From assembly GCA_963693315.1 (NCBI GenBank), contig OY856186.1, positions 461,625,230 to 461,689,229 on the forward strand: 64,000 nt of DNA. The letters are read 5' to 3'. This document shows positions 51,501 through 62,599 of the stretch, in pieces. A program made the translations under genes and the position numbers. The DNA comes from Diogma glabrata. Taxonomy: Eukaryota > Arthropoda > Insecta > Diptera > Cylindrotomidae. The first letter of the stretch is position 1, and each line of letters opens with the position of its first letter. The notes beneath the pieces were generated by a model, which did no database searches, was not told the DNA's origin, and saw only the letters and a program-made list of their open reading frames with translations.

Positions 51501-53990
51501 AAGCGTAGTAAAATGTCTTAAGTACGCCAATAGGACAAACTTTTTTAAGTATATAAATTTGTCTCAAGGTGGAACAAAAATATTTTTTTAGATAGTCAAC
51601 ATGTTGTTTCCAGCTAAGAGAAGAATCGAGAAATATACCCAAATATTTAAAAGTCTTTACTGTTTCAATGAATAAGCAATTACTCGAGCATATAATGTTA
51701 TCACAATCATGAGAATGACATATAATTCTGTGTGACAAGTTGCTGCAGTTGGACACCTGAGGACTAAAAAACATTGCTTTTGTTTTTTCACTAATTACCA
51801 GCGAATGATTACGCAACCAGTTATTTAAGATTTTCAGATCATAATTCATAAACACAGCTATATTATCTGTGTTATTATCACTATAGCTCAGGGCCATATC
51901 ATCAGCAAATGCAACAATATTTCCAATAAGAGGTAGAGAAAATATTGAGTTTATATATATTAGAAAGAAAATTGGGCCCAATACAGAACCTTGGGGAACA
52001 CCCCTTTCGATTTTTTGACTACTGCTAAGGCAGCTATTGAACTTCACCCGTTGGATTCTATCTTTGAGATAAGACTGAAGCCAAGAGTATGTTACTCCTC
52101 TAAACCCAATTGTTTTCAAGATACGCAATAGTTCCTTATGTTCAACCATATCAAACGCCTTTTTAATGTCAACAAACAACCCAGCTGCAACTTTATTTTC
52201 GTTAATAGCAATATAAATTTTATCTAAAAACTCCAATAACGCTAACTCAGTACTACGATTTTTAATAAAACCAAATTGATTCCTACTAAAGAAATTATGC
52301 TTATTAAGAAAACTAAGCATTCTATGTTTAACTAATTTTTCTAATATTTTTGATAATATCGGCAGTAGGGATATAGGTCTATAGTTTCCAGCACAGCTAG
52401 TGTCTCCTTTCTTGAATACCGGAATTACCAGGGCAGATTTCAATTTATCGGGCACAATACCAGTCTCAAAACTCAAATTAAAAACATGAGCTAAAACATC
52501 CGCTATATTAGTTGAAATCATTTTAAACATATAGTTACTAAACCCAAATACATCATTAGATTTCTTTGAATTGAGAGAACTGATAATTGAGATTATTTCG
52601 GAGTTTGAGGTTGGTTTCATAAAGAAACTAGAATCTATAGTATTATTATACGTAGGACACGGCAAGTTATCAAGTGCCGGCGCTTCATTAGTCTGTTGTT
52701 TACATATATTAATAAAATGATTATTAAATTCATTCGCTATTTCTATTGGATCGTTTATAGTAACTCCTTGCTTATTTTTTATTAAAACCTGCTTCACAAC
52801 ATTATTATTACAGTTCTTAGTTAGAATTTCATTAACTAATTTCCAACTTCCTTTACCATTAGATCTATTTTGGATAAACTTGCCTCTATAAAACAATTCT
52901 TTTTCTTTAACAACCTCCACTGCAATGTCATTAGACATTTTTTCAAATTCTTGTCTGAGATTAACATTATTGGAATATTTTTTTAATTTTTTGGCTAGCT
53001 GATTCTTTTTATTAATTTTTTTACACAATTTATTTGAAATCCAAGGTTTTAATTTCTTAGGGTGCGCTTTTGATACAACATTGATCGAAGTACTCAGTTT
53101 TACATAATCAGAAAAAGCATCAATAAATAAATCCAACGCTTTATTGGGACAACGTTCATTATAAATGTTTAGCCAGAGCTCCTGCGACAGCAATCCATTG
53201 AGAATATTATAATTTACGGTTGTTGTAGGTAGAGATTTTAATTCCGCAGATTCAGGAATTGATTCAAGTTTAATAGTAGCATGAATCAGATTATGATCAG
53301 TTATATTCAGATTAAGTGATTGAGTTTGTATTATCACTTTAGAGGAGTTTTGAAGTCTTGCAAAAAAGTGGTCAATACAGGTATTAGAAGCAGGTCGTGT
53401 TACTTCATTCAATAATGTTTCTAAGCCCTCTGTCGCTAACAAATACAAATATTCATCACTTTCTTGAGATGAACTAAGAATATTAATATTAATATCACCA
53501 AGAATTATTAAATTTTTGCTGTTAATTTTTGTTAACACGGGAGTGAACTCCGATAGAAAAGTTTGAATCGGCATATAATTAAACCTATAAATACAAACAA
53601 AGGTAAAAATTTCATTAAAAATTTGAAACTCCAATTTTAAAATGTCCGCAGATTTGAGATTCCAAGTTGCAATATTACACTCAACATCATTTCTTACATA
53701 TACACACACTCCACCTGCTCTATAATTATTATTACAACACCCATACAAATTATAACCTTCTATATTATAATTATTCAACTCATTGTCTTCAATCCAGATC
53801 TCTGACAAAAACATTAACAAAGGCAGACTATTTAGGACATCAACATGAGCTATAAACTTATCTAAATTTGCACGCATGCTACGGATATTCTGATGCAGAA
53901 CAATAACCTCCTCAACTATGCTATAATTAGCATTAAGAGAAGCATTTGAAGTATCAAGAGGGGACGTAGAATCGTGATCAGGATCTATAT
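51501..53990 (-). CDS. Non-LTR retrotransposon endonuclease-RT (partial, second LINE family)
   Basis: Open minus-strand frame of about 830 codons up to the gap. It starts without its own ATG beside a (TA)n array; the first in-frame ATG is at 53877. Endonuclease: [21 protein letters not shown] (Glu), [11 protein letters not shown] (Asp), [83 protein letters not shown] (catalytic Asp pair). [20 protein letters not shown] follows near 51620. It resembles CR1/L2-like insect elements and is clearly distinct from the copies at 30443 and 62600. No stop in the visible part; both ends are incomplete. Confidence 0.9.
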
Positions 53991-54001
53991 ATATTATATT
54001 T

Positions 54002-54162
<161 letters not shown>

Positions 54163-54163
54163 T

Positions 54164-54362
54164 AACGATATGAGCTATAACGGAGTTTACCGGCACTCTC
54201 ACGATCGCATTTCTTGACCTACAACAAAAATTTCGTTGCGGCAAAAAATATCTTGGACAAGTTTGCGAGCTGGCCATTTTCGGGTACAGGTTAAGTGGCT
54301 AGAGCCAAAAAAATCGAATAATCTAGGGCGTTATAACTTTCGTATGAATCATAAAATCTTAA
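54164..54362 (-). repeat. Inverted copy of the 7145-7350 repeat
   Basis: Contains CGGCACTCTCACGATCGCAT, AATCTAGGGCG and TATGAATCATAA, the reverse complement of the first copy. One end abuts (TA)n. Confidence 0.75.
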
Positions 54363-56409
54363 TAAAATTTATCAATATTGAATATTTAAACATATTTTTA
54401 TCATTTTTTTCCAAATGACGACCTTGGCGTTCCAGGTTCCTGAAAAATCAGCTGTTTTAAAAATTTAATAAACTTTGTTGTCCTTGATTTTGATGAAAAT
54501 GGCCAAACTCACTTTTAAAAATGTATACACACGTTAACTAAAACATAAATCTTTCCAAAGTTAAAAAAAAAATAGTTTAAGTCTAGAGGTTGGGACACCA
54601 GGGTTGTTAGAACGAAAACAAACGCAAACGGCCATGCCTTCCTAATTTTTGAGTTTATGTTATTTAAACTCATACTTACTTTTAGATAAACTTCTCAACT
54701 ATAACCTCCGAGATTTTCATTTTTCTAACCCAAGAGGTTTCAATGTAATTAGCATTAAGCCTAATGCATGCCATTCAATTACAACAACTTCCATAAAAAT
54801 ATAAAAATATCACATTTAATATTAAACACATTATCTTTTGTTTTTTTTTTTTAGTTTTTATTTTTTTTCGCAAAAATTTAAAAAAAAATTAAAACAAAGC
54901 TGAGTCATTATTGTTTTAAATTAAGGAATATTTTCTTATATGCATATTGATTACACATTTACAAAAGTCTTCCTAAATTCTAGATACTTGAATAATTTGA
55001 GGTGTAAAAGTTGTTTGACAATTTTAGAACGAGAACGAAGAGAACGTTTATTTGCTCTTTGGTGGATTTAATATGTTATTAAAAGTAGTTTTAACCAAAT
55101 TAAATAAAACTGTTCCGAAATCGCATTGATAAAGTAGTTTACGTTATTGTATATAGTTTATTTTGATAAATTTTTTGGATTATTCTGGACTTGGATTATT
55201 CTACTTAAATTTTTGATTTAAACTAATCTGACACATCCAATTCTATTTGTACACAAAGCTGTCTGGTCCCGAAATCTACCTATTTCTAGCGGATGCTTGG
55301 ACTTTTTTTAATTTAACACGGCAAACCTCGAGCACTTAAACTCTATGCGAGCTCAAAAGTAATAATCTTTTTTTTTTCATATGGAAACGATTTGTTATAT
55401 ATGATTTTCAAGCGGTCGGAAGACTGCGAAATCAGAAAAGTTCTAGAATGATCTCCTCTAGAATGATTTATGTAGACTTACTTATTTACCGCCATTTTAA
55501 ATAAGTATTTAAAAGCTATTCTAAATGATTTAGCTTTCTTATTTTGACAGCAACAAAAAGCAAATTCGAAAATAAATTTAATTAGAACGAACGATTTATT
55601 TAATCAAATCGGCTAGCGCCTCGATTTGCAAACTCCACATCCGTCCAAAATCTTTAGCTTTACGTCCTAGCATCATAATGTACTATTTTTCATTTTAAAT
55701 TACTACATTATTTATTTTATTAGGCGATCGAAATAGAAATTGTATTGCTTAAAACCATTTTGTAAACAAACATAAAAATCAAAATTGTATTTTGGTTCGG
55801 AGTGCGGTGAAATCTTCGTATAATAACGTGTATTCTACTTGCAAACTGCCTTTTTGATTTCACACAGTATTTTAAAAAAAAAACCACATTTGCCAAATAT
55901 CCAACAAAAGACGAATAAAATGTTATTTTTTATTAATCTTATATATTAATACGCTAGATTAAAACTTTGTGGAGCATTAGGCTTTTTTATTCGCAGATGG
56001 ATTCATTTGAAATTTTCACAGCTAACTGATAGTAGTGTAACCTATAGTCGGATCCGGATTCAAACAAATCGGATCATAAATAAAAAAGTTATTATATACG
56101 GAAAACTTTTTCTATACATATGCATTATAAGTTTACATACATCTTTCTTTTTGCTTTAAAACAATGCTTTAAAATTTTTCTTTTTTATATATTAGCTATC
56201 GAACCGAACAACGAATAACAAAAACGAAAATTTTTATATTTATTTTATATTCATTTCAGTCGTCGTATTTATTTTATATTTTAGTCGTCTTTTATCTTTC
56301 AAGAAGGACGGTTTTCGATATTTTTCGATTATTTTGTTTTTTATTGATATAAAGATTTTTGAGATATTTTGATATTTGAGTTATTTCATATTTTTGATAT
56401 ATATTGATA
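54363..56409. other. AT-rich interval; half copy of the 117-bp hairpin at 55609-55687
   Basis: No gene or RNA recognised. 55609-55687 is the reverse complement of 37270-37348 with almost no change. Confidence 0.5.
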
Positions 56410-56909
56410 CTAGGAGGGCCCGGCGTGCTTCGCTACGCTTATAAATAAAGTTTTTGCGTAGACATTTTGTTGACGTAGAAGCAATGATTTCAAAAAGTGG
56501 TAATGAGAAATGCTACCATATAATTTTTAATTTTTCTTTTTAAATATATGAATGAAAAATAATCAGAACTCTAGCTGATCAGTTCGGATATATGAAAAAT
56601 TAGCGAAGCTTACTTGAAAACTTATTTGATCGCTAATTTTTCATATGCTAATTTTTCATACGAAGCTTACTTGAAAACTTATTTAGCGATCAAATAAGTT
56701 TTCAAGTAAGCTTCGCTAATTTTTCATATATCCGAACTGATCAGCTAGAGTTCTGATTATTTTTCATTCATATATTTAAAAAGAAAAATTAAAAATTATA
56801 TGGTAGCATTTCTCATTACCACTTTTTGAAATCATTGCTTCTACGTCAACAAAATGTGTACGCAAAAACTTTATTTATAAGCGTAGCGAAGCACGCCGGG
56901 CCCTCCTAG
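56410..56909. mobile_element. 500-bp foldback element with TA target duplication
   Basis: Nearly perfect inverted arms of ~225 bp: CTAGGAGGGCCCGGCGTGCT at the left, its complement ending GGGCCCTCCTAG at the right. The central ~45 bases (around 56640-56685) are a shifted duplicate of arm sequence and form the loop. TA flanks both ends (56408-56409 and 56910-56911). No coding frame. TA duplication is consistent with a Tc1/mariner-type mover. Confidence 0.9.
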
Positions 56910-57948
56910 TAATTTATTAAACACTTAAAAAACGTTTTTCTTTTTTAAATAAATTCTTTTACTAGTTTCAGTATAAACCATCTTCAGAAAGAATTTTTTG
57001 CTACTAAACTTAAGATTACCTTTAGTTAGCAGGAAACTTATTACTTCGGTCGGAAAGACCTAAGTATTACATTCATGAGCTCAAAGTGAAATTCTTACCT
57101 CCACTTTTTTTGGGATTTCTCGACGTTTTAGGACCTACTGATTCTAAAGAAGCAAAAAAAAAAATGTATGCCTGTCTGTCGGCCGGCCGGCCGTCCATCA
57201 TTACCTACGCTGCAGGGAAAACGGCTGAAGGGATTTCAAAAAATTTTTTTTCTATAAAAAGGTATTCGCAAGGGACAGGTCCGAAAGGACGCTGTGTTCG
57301 ATAACTGTACCGGAAGTGTGTCAAAAAATTCATTATGTGTGTCAAAAATAGCAAATTTTCATATTTTTGTCTTAAAAAACGTTCATTTTAAGTGATTACG
57401 AGTAGGAACATTAAATTTGGAGAAATCTTGATGGTAGGGATTGGTATGTGAGATCAAAAACTAGATTATTGCATTATAAGTTTGTCAAAAAAATGTTGTC
57501 AAGTGTGTCAAAAGATATTTATTTATTTTTATTTATTTTTTTACCTAATTTTTTGGAAAAAAAATAAAATTAATTGTTTGTTTGAAATGAAGTTTTATTA
57601 TTACTATTGAGAATTATGGCATTATAAGTTTGTCAAAAAAATGTTGTCAAGTGTGTCAAAAGAAAGATTTTTATTTTTATTTATTTTTTTACCCAATTTT
57701 TTGGAAATAAATAAAATTGTTTGTTTGAATGAAATTTTATTATTATTATTGAGAATTATGGCATTATAAGTTTTTCAAAAAAATGTTGTCAAGTGTGTCA
57801 GAAGATATTTATTTATTTTTTTACCCAATTTTTTGGAAAAAAATAAAATTGTTTGTTGAAATGAAATTTTATTATTATTATTGAGAATTATGGCATTATA
57901 AGTTTGTCAAAAAATGTTGTCAAGTGTGTCAAAAGAAAGGTTTACCCA

Positions 57949-59953
57949 CACCGAAAAAAAAACGTTGGTAGAATCAACTACAAAGCTTGTTTGATTTTGC
58001 GTCTAATACGAACGTGGTTATTTTAACCAATGTAGCATTGTCAATTTATTTTAAAAAACGTAACAATTTTCATTATTTAAATCAACCACGGCGTGACAAT
58101 TTTTCTTGTTCATATTTTTCAGTTCGTTTGTTCATGTTTTTGTTTGAAAATTATTGTGCTCGTTAAAGTAAAAAAATAGGAAAAAAGAAACTAATAAACA
58201 AAATAAAGAAAAGTAATAAACAAAAGAATAGAAAAATAAAAAGTTTTTATATATTTTAACATGGCTGGTTTTATTTAACATTTTACTTTAGGAAATAATT
58301 TAGATGTGTTTAATTGATTTGAATAATTTTCATATTATTTGCATATAAAATTATGTGCGAAAGAAATTTTTCAGTCAATGTTATAACAAAAATATCATTA
58401 ATGAAACAGGCCCTTTCTATAATTAATTTTGGTGATTTAAAAAAATTATTATATTTTTTTAATATTTTTTATTTGTCTTGTTTCATGTCCATTTATCGAT
58501 ATTTTAATTTAATTTTTCATAATAATGAGAAAATTATAGAAAATTAGTATAATTTTCTACACATAATTCAAATATTTAAATTTTTTGATTTCTGATGTTT
58601 GGTCTTTTAAATCGTATCATTAAAAAAATGGCGAAAAAATGGACGCATTCTTTACAAACAAAATCACACTCATACATTTCCTATTTAGAACGTAAATATA
58701 CGAACGCTAGCTTTATGCATAAAAATGTTTGTCGGGATTGATGCGAAATACATACTTCTAATATAAAAAATTTCAAATATTATATTTACGAAAAAAAACC
58801 AACCCATACAAACATCGATAGCAGCAAAAACAAAACAAAGATGTACCAAACCAAAAGATTTAATACGGCGTATTGCTTGATTCTATCACAAACGTATTCA
58901 ATATCACTATTTTTAGTCTAACTTTTAATTTACCACGTTTGTAGTTAATTGAAAATTAAATCATAATTGACTCAACAACAAACATGGTTAAATCAAATCT
59001 GTTTGTGATACTTATAAAAAAATATACCAACAACGGTTAAATTGTTAGTTTAAATACGGAGCGTTGGTTGATACAATCACTAATGCCCAAAATACATGTG
59101 CAGAAAGTCTGCACGCATTGCTGCATGCATATCTGCATCTAAAATAGATGTGCAGAATTTTTATATATTTGACGTGCAGAATTTTCGTAACAATAGCCGT
59201 GTTCGATTTGACTGAAGCAAGTGATACAACTGAAAAATTGAATGCAATTGTTGTTGTTTTTTCAGTTGTTTCAGTCAAATCGAACGCACCTAATAACAAT
59301 TCGTGTTCTTACGTATTATGAAATAGTTATAAGTGAAAGTTGTCGCCATTTGAAGAAAACTGTCTTTTTAATTAAAAGATAGAAGAAAATAATTGAATCG
59401 TTGCCTGTAAAAACGTTTATGTCTAAATTTAAATTTAAGTTAAAATTACAAATACCACTGTTTCCGATAATCCTCTCCCAAAAATTTATTTATTAACAAT
59501 ATTAGTTTTAATTTAATTATAGTATAATTTGGATTATTTAGAATATTTGAATATCTTTATAAACAAATAAATAAATAGTCATTACAAAAATAATTTCATT
59601 TTCAAAAAAAATATCATTCATTTTTATTTGAGTTATAAAAAAAATAATTCATTTTCAAACAAAATGTCAAAATCATTCATTTTTATCTGAGTTTTCAAGT
59701 AGTTTTTGTTTTTTTTATTATGGTAGCACTGCCTCTGTGCAGCGAAATTAGAATTAGAGATATCTTGCAGAATTTTTCTGCATGCAGAATTTACATGTAA
59801 TTGCTCTCTTATAACAACACATGTTCTAATTTCGCTGCATGCAGAATTCTGCACATGTATTTAGACCATAACGTATTTAGTTCCCCAATTTTCACTTAAT
59901 TTTCGATTAACAATGCAACATGTTTGAATCAAGCAAGATTTTTTCTTTCGGTG
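57949..59953. mobile_element. 2.0-kb TIR element nested in satellite-family copy 4
   Basis: The ends CACCGAAA and TTTCGGTG are inverted repeats, and weaker similarity continues inward (poly-A, then a Gly-poor AT region). A 2-bp CA occurs on both sides (57947-57948, 59954-59955); joining the flanks restores the satellite word TTTACCCAATTTTTT. The interior has no transposase. It contains a second nested element at 59083-59870. Confidence 0.7.
59083..59870. mobile_element. ~790-bp nested TIR element with internal hairpin
   Basis: AAATACATGTGCAGAA at the left (59090-59105) is inverted as TTCTGCACATGTATTT at the right (59848-59863); pairing extends imperfectly to ATG/CAT at 59083 and 59870. TGCAGAATT and GCTGCATGCA words repeat near both ends. 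An 83-bp hairpin at 59202-59284 has arms TTCGATTTGACTGAA and ACAACTGAAAAA paired with their complements. No protein. Confidence 0.65.
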
Positions 59954-60911
59954 CAATTTTTTTAGAAAAAAATAAAATTAATAGTTTGTATGACATGATA
60001 TTTTATTATTATTATAGAGAATTATGGCATTATAAGTTTGTCAAAAAATAATGTCAAGTGTGTCAAAAAACGATTTCATTTATTTTTTGTAGCTGAAAAT
60101 GTAGCTGTTTTTACGACGTAAATGGTATTGAAAATGAAATTGGACATTGAATGTTTTTTGAATTTGTTATAGTTTTTAAAATATTTTTGGAATTCTGAAA
60201 AAGTTTGTAATTTTGATTTTGTAATAATTTTTGCAATATTTTTAGAACATCGGCAAAAGTTTTAATTTTTGATTTTGTAGGAATTTTTGGAATATTTTTA
60301 GAATATAGAATAAATTTTTAATTTTTGATTTTGTAATAATTTTTGCAATATTTTTAGAATTGTGGAAAAAGTTTGAATTTTTAAGAATTTTTGAAATATT
60401 ATTGGAATTTAGAAAAAATTTAAATATTAGATTTTATTCTAATTTTTGGAATATTTTTGGAATTGTGAAAAAGTTTGATTTTATTTAATTTAACAATGTT
60501 TTTGGAATTTTGATTATAATTTTCCGGCAACGTATTGATGTTTCGTGTTAGTTTTGTAATAAATGTTTAAACAGAGTTTATCTCTAAATACTTGTACTTT
60601 AACAAAGAGTTATGTTTGATATACATCGCTGCCCAAAACTAAAAACCATGTCCTCATAAAAGTTTTTTGCCGAAAACTATATCAAAATCCTTAACTCAGA
60701 CCGAAGTCTTGATATCTCAGAGCTGTGAGATTTCAGCCCCTCCATATTTTACAACTTAAAATTACAATTATGGAAAAACCTGAACTCTATTAATATAATG
60801 ATGGGGGTGGAGTAAATAATACTTAAAATCTATTGATTACAATATTAATTTTTTTTTATTTTTTGGTTCACAGTACAAATGCTAAATTTATTATTTTAAG
60901 GGTTAATTGTT

Positions 60912-62020
60912 TTATTGCGGTCTATTTTTGATAAGATTGAAGAGGGTTGAATTTATGTTACTTAATCTATCTTCGCTATTCATCAATTTTGGTTTAAATT
61001 TCTCAATAAACATTGATTCATATGCATCTAGTTGCCAGGTGTTTCTCACTGTTTTTATAATTTTGGAGTTCAGATCATCGATTCTGTGTGTCGGATTTTC
61101 TGCCATGTGGTTGGCTACACTGGATTTATGAACATCTTTCTGCTGAACGGCTTTTCGATGTTCCTCATATCGGCTTTCAAATTTTCTTGATGTCTGACCA
61201 GTATATTTGTCAGGGCAATCTTTGCAAGTAATTTGATATATTCCGGATTTTTCTGCTGGATTTTCTCTGTCTTTGTATTTACTTAATAGATGGTTTAATG
61301 TTGTACTCTTTGTGATTAACTGGATATTGTGACCTTTTAAGCAGTTGCTAATTGAATTAGTGATCGATGGATAACGAGGTAAACATATTCTTATAGCTGA
61401 GTTATCCTTTTCTGGCAATAGAGTTGTTAAATCTTTTCTGGTTTTTTTAATTTTAAATTTGTTTAAGATTTTGTTGATGAAATGAGGGGCATATCCGTTT
61501 ATTCTTGCTGCTTCCTTTATGTATTTCTCTTCTTCTTTGAATTCAGCAGTTTCCATTGGGATGTTATATAACCTGTGTGCCAATGAGTTGAAAGCGGCTT
61601 TTTTGGGCTCCATTGTGAAATGAATCAGCTGTTATAAACCTATTGGTGTTATTGGGTTTACGGAAAATTCCAAACTTTACTTTTTTGCCTATTCGTATCA
61701 CTTTCAAATCGAGGAAAGAATGAGTTTTATTGATTTCTTCTTCTACTGTAAATTTTGTGGTAGGATAATGGCTGTTCAAATACTCTAAAGTTGATGTTAT
61801 TTTTTCTCTTTTGATGACAGCAAATATGTCGTCTACGTATCTTCTCCATATTCTGGGAAACAGACCAGACGATTCTTCCATCCTTTTCTCAAAATCGCAT
61901 AAAAACACATTGCTTAGGTATTGTGCGATCTTGCTCCCCATACTTGTTCCAAAATGTTGCTTATATACCTTTCCTCGAAATTTGAAAAAATTTTGTTCCA
62001 TGCAGGTTGTAGTGGCTTTA
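60912..62020 (-). pseudogene. Penelope-like element 2: RT end plus GIY-YIG endonuclease
   Basis: Minus strand, 5' truncated. RT: TTTCMEQNFFKFRG, KVYKQHFGTSMGS, the active-site YVDD in RRYVDDIFAVIKRE (about 61835), INKTHSFLDLKVIRIGKK, FGIFRKPNNTNRF. A frameshift near 61605 separates two frames; the second continues FNSLAHRLYNIPM and ends with a GIY-YIG module: SGIYQITCKDCPDKYTGQTS then RKFESRYEEHRKAV (about 61150-61245), and KPKLMNSEDRLSNINS before the stop. The usual YIGQ is YTGQ here. It differs in sequence from the PLE at 15599 and so is a second lineage. Confidence 0.9.
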
Positions 62021-62077
62021 ACATCAACTTTAAAGTATTTGAACAGCCATTATCCTACCACAAAATTTACAGTAGAA
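62021..62077 (+). repeat. Inverted 57-bp copy of PLE 2 RT sequence
   Basis: ACATCAACTTTAAAGTATTT ... ACAGTAGAA is the reverse complement of 61741-61797 with one change (AAAGTA for AGAGTA). It joins directly to the truncated 5' end of PLE 2, with ~220 bases between the two arms. Confidence 0.92.
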
Positions 62078-62599
62078 AAAAAAAGTGCATGTTATAGTGT
62101 TTGTGTTAGTGTTTATTTAAAGGAAAAAAAATAAATAATCGAAAATAGAAAAATAAGTGCATGGTATAGTGTTTGTGTTTGTGTTAGTGTTTATGAAAAT
62201 AAAATTGTTGAAGAACGGAGGCGTACAATTATATAATTGGTGAGATTGTTCTTTTTTTTTTTTAGATAATTATTTGGTATTTTATATTTGCCGTTACCAG
62301 ATAGGCAGGTAAAATTTTACCTTTTATTGCTTTGATGTAATAAATTTATTTATTATTTTAAAGCATAAATTTGTTTAATATTGCTTGGTAACAGGGAAAT
62401 TTCAAATTTAACCCTTTATTTGTACTCTTCAATTTTGTTAGTGTCTTTTGTGTCCCCATTTTTTTTTTTGCTTTTCTCTTATCGACCTACTGTTACATGA
62501 AACCTGCTATCGTGTTTTTGTGACAGAGATACCCAGTTTCTTTTGTACTGTGTAATGTTGAAATTTAGGCCTGGCCGAATTTCAGTATCTATACCTGCA
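62078..62599. other. Interval upstream of the last LINE
   Basis: Contains two ~70-bp units with AAGTGCATG, TATAGTGTTTGTG and TTAGTGTTTAT (about 62081 and 62153), then AT-rich DNA that may be LINE 5' UTR. No ORF1-like gene. Confidence 0.5.

Larger units (their letters stand above)
57041..60750 (-). mobile_element. Satellite-bearing dispersed family, copy 4 (inverted, interrupted)
   Basis: Reverse-orientation copy with both family ends: TTACTTCGGTCGGAAAGACC at 57041 and GAGATTTCAGCCCCTCCATA near 60750. It carries the GC-rich CCGGCCGG cluster, CGGAAGTGTGTC, satellite units (57470-57940 and 59960-60080) and the degenerate AT-rich part. A 2,005-bp element interrupts it at 57949-59953. Without that insert it is about 1.7 kb, close to copy 2. 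Confidence 0.78.
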
